Positions 52,106 to 64,000 of a stretch of DNA of 64,000 nucleotides are shown one piece after another. The notes below the pieces were generated by a model. It saw only the letters and a program-made list of their open reading frames with translations. It was not told the DNA's origin and searched no databases. This DNA comes from Siniperca chuatsi (Eukaryota > Chordata > Actinopteri > Centrarchiformes > Sinipercidae). Position 1 is the first letter of the stretch. Every line of letters begins with the position of its first letter. The stretch spans positions 13,378,388 to 13,442,387 of the forward strand of contig NC_058053.1 of assembly GCF_020085105.1 (NCBI RefSeq), written 5' to 3'. A program made the position numbers and the translations under genes.

Positions 52106-54789
52106 CTAAGTGTTTGTTCCCGTCTCCTCCTCTTCAACTGATCGCTGGAGTCCAGGAATTAACTTGAAGATGTGTTTGCGAACACTGGCTCTCCTGCTTT
52201 TACGGGGCAGGGTACCAAACAAGGAGGAGATCCTTGTTTCCTCCCACGAAGGAGAGAGGGAGCAGCTGCTGCCGGCCAAACTGGAGCTGCTGGAGCGGCT
52301 GAGGGATTGATGATGATGGCTGGAGCTCGATGAAAACCTGCTGGAGCTGTCCTGTGAAGGAAAATCTCCGGAGAAGAAGCAGCCATCATCTGTGGTGCTG
52401 GCTGCGCTGCAGGGGCTGGGAGAGTTCAGATCCCCAAACACACTGGCATGGTCACTGTCATCTGTCATCACGCTCCTGTAGCTACTGTCACTAGAAAAAC
52501 GCCGGCCACAGCGGCTTGTGTGGGAGCTCAGAATCGCTGAACAGTCCATTGAGAGGTGGAGGCTGCTGTTGTTCAAGTTACCTGAAAACATAAAGTCATT
52601 GTAAGTAAAAGTTGCAGCTGACGAGAAGTTTGCAACAGGAAGCCCGTCAGCAGGTTCTCAGTTAATATCTCTGGGGAACTCCTCCATCTAATTTATCTGG
52701 CATTTACACAAAACAGTGTCATTTAGAAAGATGACAATGGCCATGAGAAAGGATGTGCTGTGGTCTGACAGCTGAGCTAAGGCTCTCACCTCGCATTAGG
52801 CGTTTTTCCTGTGATGTAAGTGCTTGCAGCTCCACCAGTTTCTCACGTAGTGTTTGCTGTATGGGCAAAAACAAAAAAAAATCATGGTTTTACTTCCAGT
52901 TAAATTCTTTTATCTTAAACATTCAGAGCATTTCCCTGCAAATACAATATCTCAATGCAGAGAGCACACAATTCTTCTGCAGTGTGGGTTTAGTTGTGAA
53001 ATGTTTGAGTACATGCTGTTTCACATTGTGGTGTAGCAGTGGGCCAACCTGTAATTAACTACAGTGTGGCAGTTTAAACTTTCATTATTACCAGCTGGGC
53101 TTGTGTGGCTGCTTAATACGACCACAAAGTTACAGTAACAACAAACATTGAAAGGACGAAGAGACACACCTTAAGCAGGTTCATCCTCTTCTCCAGCTCT
53201 ATCTGCTTCACTACATTCCCACATACAGTCTCCATCCTGGAATCAAATAATAACACATAATTACACACACTTTCACCAGAAAACACTTTAAATTATCTTT
53301 TTTGATTACTGTGCAGTGGATTTATTGTTGTACCAGCATGACAGCCTTGGAAGTTTTTATTTCTGTCACTCACTTTAGACTGTTGGTTGATTGTCTTATC
53401 AGATCAAGTATGTGCTGATGAGATGATCCTTCAATGCTGACCCCGTTGATAGTGACGATAATATCTCCTACAAAAAATGAGGATGCAAAAAGAGGAACTA
53501 ATCAGTTATGAGAAGACAATATGGCTTTGCATTGTATTTGTGCATCAGTATCTGCATGTGTGTGTGTGTGTGTGTGTGTGTGTGGCAAGTGATATATCTT
53601 TCACTCTATGTGCACCAGAAGGGTACAACAAGGTCTGGCGGTTTTATATGCGTATGAAAGCCAGTTTAAGGCCTGCATAGAGGATGTGGGTGGTTCACCT
53701 GCTGTCAGGCCAGCACTCTCAGCAGCGCTGTCCTCCTGCACCTTGCGCACAAACGTGCACATCTCCACTGCAGAGCTGTCTTTCAGCTGCAGGCCATAGG
53801 TCTGCAACAAGAGACAATTTTGTCACAAAAGCTACCAAAACAAAACTTTTCCACAGAAAAATCTTCTTATACATGGAGTGGGCATTGCTATAGAATAATA
53901 AATTGAAAAGCATGACAACAGTATATATTCATCTTAATGATTATAAAATGTGATAGCGCTTACCTGGATTTCAAAACCAAATGTTTCATTGTCTTGCTTT
54001 TCCAGTACAATTGTGGTCCTGTGCAAAAGAGGAATGCAAAAAAAGAGAAAATACATATTTTAGGAGCTGCTCTTTAATTCTCTTACAGTTAAAAAATCTA
54101 TTGCAAAAACAAACAATGCAATATATACAGTATTTTATATGTAGTAAGACTAAAGGTGAAACCTTCTACTGTATGATAAATTGCACATCAGATTTGATAT
54201 ATTTACCTTTGTGGATCAGAGTAATCAACCAGTGAGTTGGAGTGGCTTAGTTTGGGCTGCAAAAGGAGAAATTCAGAGTTCCTCTTTAAAACAATATAAT
54301 AGATTTAAGTTTTAAACCTATCAGGAAACAAGAGAAGTTGTTCAATGTGAGAACATGTTGCTCCTATAGTGTTCCATAACAAAAAAGATTAAAATTGTTA
54401 AAAGGCTTTTGGCCAGTTGCAGGGAGCTGCTCTATTGTTTTTTTTTCCTTACACAGTTGGTGGTGCTTCTCATTATAAAACAATACTGTATAAGAAAAAT
54501 CTCAGCTCTAATCAAATTGTTATGTCAGTGTTTCATGATATTTGATTTAAATAGCAGAAGTGTATGTGTGTGTTTACACTATATATTCCAACTATATATT
54601 ATACTTGATTTATTGTCTCACCTTGCGTGGTCTGGGCAGAGAACCTGTGTTCTGCCGGTGTCGATCATTGTTTCCCCTCAGTGAGCGCCGGTACCACAGG
54701 GAATTTTTCTTCCTCAGAGTATTATCCAGAATGTAATTCTCTTGGCTGCTCTGGCGTTGAAGTCCATTGACATTCATGGTGGATTGCAT
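52106..54789 (-). CDS. cytip: Cytohesin-interacting protein (PDZ/coiled-coil adaptor), complete, 8 coding exons
   Basis: CYTIP binds cytohesins (ARF guanine-exchange factors) and modulates integrin adhesion in leukocytes. Coding joins (minus): 54789-54622, 54256-54207, 54018-53964, 53801-53699, 53467-53374, 53236-53170, 52856-52790, 52581-52106; all GT-AG and in frame, giving 359 aa, the same length I recall for human CYTIP. The PDZ domain spans about residues 72-160: [12 protein letters not shown] is the carboxylate-binding loop region (FGFEI at 86-90), and [14 protein letters not shown] follows. A coiled-coil segment ([12 protein letters not shown], then [19 protein letters not shown]) covers about residues 162-200 and is the expected cytohesin-binding part. 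The long Ser-rich last exon ends with [18 protein letters not shown] and [12 protein letters not shown], a tail shared with human CYTIP and distinguishing it from the paralogue GRASP/tamalin. An ATG four codons downstream (54777) is an alternative start. Confidence 0.93.
53556..53584. repeat. (TG)n microsatellite in a cytip intron
   Basis: About 14 TG units in the intron between the cytip coding exons at 53374-53467 and 53699-53801. Confidence 0.95.
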
Positions 54790-55898
54790 GGTAGAATAGT
54801 CCTCAAAGCACCATCATGTCCTGCTGCAGCAGCTCTTCAGTGATTGTGTGGCTCTGCCCCGCTGTGCAGCCGGCTAAATGTGTCAAAGAGGAAATCCACA
54901 TCATGTGACGGCTGTGGTGGACCTGCAGATCACAGCTTCACATACCTACTTTCCTGTTCACCTCTTTTAACTTTTTTCTTCTTCTTCTTTCTCTTTCCTG
55001 AGAAGGGCTGATCTGCTGTTTTGAAAAGCAAATGAAGGAGGATGTTTAAACCTTTTTCTTATTATGCCCCTTCAAACAGTCCCTTTCCCTTTTTGCAGTC
55101 TTAGCAATTCGATTTATGGTCTGTCAGAAACCAGCAATGCATGAGAAATTGCCACCTCACTCCTCCACCAGCACCTGCTTCCAGCCTCTCTCACTCTCAG
55201 TTTCTCAATGGGCTAAGCCTCAGTCTAAGCCTGAGTCCCGTGTTCTGCCAAGCAGGGAGACTTGTCTTATGAGGACAGACAAAAGGCTGATTTAGCTTGG
55301 GGCCAGTGTCACGCTCCCCAAACAGACAGCATGGGTCATTGGGCCGAATGCATCAGACATGGTGGGTTCAAAAGGGAAATCACATGCACAGGCCGGCAGT
55401 CAGGGAGACAATGGCTGATGGGTTAAAGAAAACTGAACCGCAGAGCACAAACCTTCTCCCACTACCACACCCATGCCTTCAAAAGGTACACTGTTTGTTT
55501 TTCTGCTGAATATCATCTTTCAACATTCACAAAAGCAACATTTCTTTGGTGACCAGAAAATCAGACAAAGGGTCAGTTCACATTGAGCCTCAGTACTCTT
55601 TGTATAAACCCAGTTGAAATACTCCTTAACTACTGTAGCAGATTGCCTCACAGCAATCCCCCCTGCCCCACTGACCCTCAGCAGAGCCGTCGGCCAACCG
55701 ACCACGGGACTGTCTGGAACACAGATGTCCCATTTCACCAGGACATCGCAAATTCCCATCCACATTTTTATAAGTACAGAAAAGGATTCATTTTCTTCTC
55801 TTCATGATGGCATGGAACAGAAAAGCATGTGATCCACTATCATCAATTATTCTGTAATACGTGAGAAATGAGCTGAAACTAAATGTACATCTATACTT
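54790..55898. other. cytip 5' flank and intergenic DNA
   Basis: Contains the cytip promoter/5' UTR side (minus strand) and unique DNA. A minus-strand ETS-like CAGGAAAGTA lies at about 54945-54955. No coding exon is visible. Confidence 0.35.
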
Positions 55899-56195
55899 AT
55901 TTTAAAACAATACTCACATGCCCATATGTACATTGAAACAGTTATTGGTCTGTGTAATCATTCCTTCTATACTGGCTGTGTATTTTGTGTTAAAATGCAT
56001 TCTAAAGTTCAGCTGAAGCTAATATGAGGCTACAGAAGTTTTTGTTAATCAAATCAAGTGGTTATCTTCCAATGTTACAGTATTTTTTAGCACAAAATTC
56101 CCTCTTTCAGTTTTGCTGTTGAACATTGTTTCCTTAATGAGCTGTTTCATAACTGTTTCAATGTATATATGGGCATGTGAGTGTTGTTTAAAGGC
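55899..56195. mobile_element. MITE with ACTCACATGCCCATATGTAC ends
   Basis: The left end ACTCACATGCCCATATGTAC followed by ATTGAAACAG (from 55912) is answered by CTGTTTCAATGTATATATGG then GCATGTGAGT (to 56182): about 31 bp of inverted repeat with one or two mismatches. Pairing extends outward through TTTAAAACAA / TTGTTTAAAG. Non-coding; lies between cytip and the acvr1c 3' end. Confidence 0.75.
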
Positions 56196-56704
56196 CATCT
56201 TTTAATTAGTTAAACTAGCTAAAAAGATAAAACTAATATCATTTTGTCACATTTTTGGCAACTGGATCCTTTGCTCAGTGTTATCACCCATAAACCTCCT
56301 GTAAGTGACACTGTGTGATCTCCCTTGCCTGAGGCAACAGGCAGCACAGTAAAAACCGTTAAAGCAACTCTCAGCACAGTCTTAAGGCGTTGACTCATCT
56401 TCGTAGTGCTGATGGTCTTAATGTCACAGTTTTATTTCCTTTGTCTAACGGCCACATCCACATCATAAACAGCATTCACAGATAAAGCAGTAGAACAGAA
56501 AGCGGAGATGAGTCATGTCAGTTAAGGTAAAGTGTGATGGGGAAAATAAAAATGACCTGTTTCAAATAAGTTGCTCTGGGAAATGCTGTCCTACGTGCAG
56601 CAATGTGCACAGCTCTGCACAATCAGTCCTTTCAAAATCACAATTGCCATGTGAGACATTTTATACTAAAAAAAAACACCTCACCAAACAGTTCACTCCA
56701 TGAA

Positions 56705-59319
56705 AAACAGTTTATTGACCCGCTGATATCATTTATTTCTATACAGAATAAATAGTGCAAGAGAAAAGATACAATGCAATGACATGACATCTGAGCAACA
56801 ACACAAAACAGTTTCATATGAATCTAAATAACTGGATGGTTTTATGATGATTTTATGAAAGCAGTATCACATTTGTTAATATCTAGCTATTTCATATACA
56901 ATATATAAAAAAAGACACCAGTCAGAAATTGCACATGGTGATCACTCCTCTTTGGAATGACTGATAAGTCTTTTATATGCTTAGCTATCAGTTCTTCTCT
57001 GTGTCACCTGTCTGATTCTTGGAGAAGCAGATTTGACACAATAGACAAAATATAAGCTTGGCTCAGGGTAGATCCAACATCAGATATAAAAACTAATTTA
57101 TACCACAAGTATTTTCAATGGACACAGGCAGAGCCAGATGCTTTAATACTGCATTTTTTTCCTATCTGTATTCTGCAACACACAAGGTCGTACGATTCCA
57201 TGATTGATTGAAGTCAACTAATCATTTCACAGAAAGAAAAAAATGAAGACTTGTACATGAACTGAGATTTGCCAAGAGAGCAATGGGCTACTGTACTGCT
57301 TATTTTCATTGGGCAACACAGCTGATGCTACATATCATCCAGTAACCATGACATCTTCATAACAGGAGAACACTTTTATGTGTCAGCGATGATACTAAGC
57401 AGCTACATGGAAGTATGTAACTCACCTTAGCAACTAAAAACATGAACATCAACTGAGGATGTAGAGCTAGACAAGAATTAAAAGCCATGATGGATGGGAA
57501 ACATGGAAAGGTTTTCTCCACAGCACCAGTTTCACAAACACTACAATGATTAATCAGATTCACATCTTTAAATACAGGATCACTTCACATGATATGAAAC
57601 ACACACAGGCACGCCTGCACACATGATGTACAGATTTACCCGTGAGTACATTCCCTAAGACAGACAGTGGCATTAGTGATCATATGTGCACCTATCACCC
57701 AAACTGTGCTCTCCAAGTGAAATGTCAAACTGATTTACTACAGTACCAATGACAATGTACACAATTAACACGATATACTTTACTTCTGCATCAGCCTTTT
57801 TGTCTGTTCTGTGTTTTCTCATTATCTTCTTGTTTTATGATTTTATCTTTAGCTTTATCAAGATCTGATCTTACCTTGGTCTTTGCTTTTATCACAATTA
57901 TCTGGTTCAATGGGAAACCTGCTGTAACACTGCATCGGGCTTCTAAAATGGAGTGTTTTCTAACATGTACATAGTTGTTACATTTCCCCATTAAAAAAAA
58001 TACATTTGAGCCAACGTTAACAATACACTTCTTTTGAAGTTTTGACTTGTGCATTAGGGTAGCTAAGATTTTATAATTTCAATAACATTTTTCCAGTGTG
58101 AATAAATATAGAAATACAAAACATAACTTTTCACATTCATAAAGGAGCTTTTGTTTGTGAACAAACTAGCATTTCAGCAACTGAAAGCTTTAAATGTGCA
58201 AAATTTATAGCAGAAGTTTATAGCTGTACTCTTCACGTAACGGACAAGACAAAAAAATCTATAGCCACTGATCCTGCAAGACTGTTAAATAATGGAGAGA
58301 CAACTTTGTAATTCTTATCACTAATCAGTCTAAATATTCAAAATTTAGCCTGAGGGTGGCGCCAAAGGAGCGGTCATGTTTTTAAATAATCCAACATGGT
58401 TTACTGTGATGATTTCAGGATAGCCCAAGACTTGGCTTAACTCTTATTAGTTTCAGCTGGACTCTATCAGCCTCAGTTGTACGTAAAGTCAGGGGATCAT
58501 CAGATTTATTAGGGTTCATCCTCTGGGGACCATGACTGTCTGTACCAAATGTCATTGTTATCCATTTAATACTTGTTATACATACATAGAACAAGCGACC
58601 GATGGACTGACTGTAAATGCTATCCATGGAGCCGCAGTGATAGTCAGAACTAAATCAGACTAAAAACCCACTTATATATTTCACTAATGGATGTCTTCCA
58701 CTTGCAAATGCACAGTTGTATTCCTGTTAAGTGTACAGAAACCTTTCCACTGAGCTTTCAACAAACCATTTACCTACAATAGTACTCTAGTAACTATACA
58801 AAAGCACTTTAAAGATTCTCAAGGACAGTCTGTACATGTGTAATTTAAAGCCAGTCAGAATCAGTTAGGGTGTCTTATCCAGTATCCTTTGTGATTTTCA
58901 GTTAGCACACTACCTACCCAGCAATACTGTGTTTGTTACAAGATATGGCACAAAAACATCGCAATGTGCAACTTCAAGCTTTGGGCACTTCAATGTCTGA
59001 GGTAGCAGAATAATCAGTATATACATTATACATATTCTGATTTCATATGGCTCTTTCTACCAAAACTTCAGCTGTTTGGTTCAAATTGGTTTATTAGGTG
59101 TCTGTGTGCAAAGCATCCACAGACACCCCCTACAATACTTTGGCACCAGAAACAACCTGAATCTGCTCTCTGAGGGTGAACAGTGTGGTTGTGTCCTGAA
59201 GAGGGCAGCCTCAGGCAGTTAGAGCGAACAGTTTCTCACTGTTTGCTTCCAACAACTCTCAGTCCATCGTGTTGCACCAGTGCCAGCACCAGTGCTGATC
59301 TGCAGGGCAACAGATCTAA
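56705..59319 (-). other. Probable long 3' UTR of acvr1c
   Basis: About 2.6 kb after the acvr1c stop contain no coding exon and no obvious transposon. A minus-strand AATAAA (plus-strand TTTATT at 56711-56716) near the far end would give a plausible polyadenylation site. A second TTTATT lies near 56731. The extent is inferred from lack of other features; nearer signals could be used instead. Confidence 0.4.

Positions 59320-64000
<4,681 letters not shown>

Overview
The window is nuclear DNA from a ray-finned (teleost) fish. The genes have short GT-AG introns. Long (CA/GT)n microsatellites, hAT-like MITEs and a tRNA-derived SINE of kinds common in fish lie throughout. The gene order galnt5 - ermn - cytip - acvr1c matches the order and orientation I know for human 2q24.1 (GALNT5 +; ERMN, CYTIP and ACVR1C -). 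No bacterial, viral or organellar genes were found.

Positions 1 to about 41,260 form a gene-poor block on the side of galnt5 where mammals have the GPD2-GALNT5 intergenic desert. I found no coding exon there that I can defend. It holds microsatellites, MITE/foldback elements, one SINE, three near-perfect short hairpins, and several high-complexity unique islands rich in TAATTA-type motifs. Those islands look like candidate conserved non-coding regulatory elements, but this cannot be shown without alignment.

Positions 41,798 to 64,000 carry four genes, which I resolved exon by exon. (1) galnt5, +, 10 coding exons, 770 aa: a Golgi mucin-type O-glycosyltransferase with TM anchor, long stem, GT-A catalytic domain and ricin-type lectin domain. 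(2) ermn, -, 2 coding exons, 329 aa: an acidic cytoskeletal protein ending in an actin-binding tail. (3) cytip, -, 8 coding exons, 359 aa: a PDZ plus coiled-coil adaptor that binds cytohesins. (4) acvr1c (ALK7), -, partial: the last seven coding exons, from just before the GS box to the stop. Its 5' part lies beyond position 64,000. Every exon join keeps frame and uses GT/AG.

galnt5 converges on ermn; ermn, cytip and acvr1c are transcribed in the same direction. These genes do not form an operon or a shared pathway. What is conserved is synteny. I found no undescribed molecular system. The points most worth a second look are the nested hAT MITE pair with both target duplications readable, a MITE lying next to an acvr1c splice acceptor, the hairpins in the desert, and the exon-like island near 1.1-1.3 kb.
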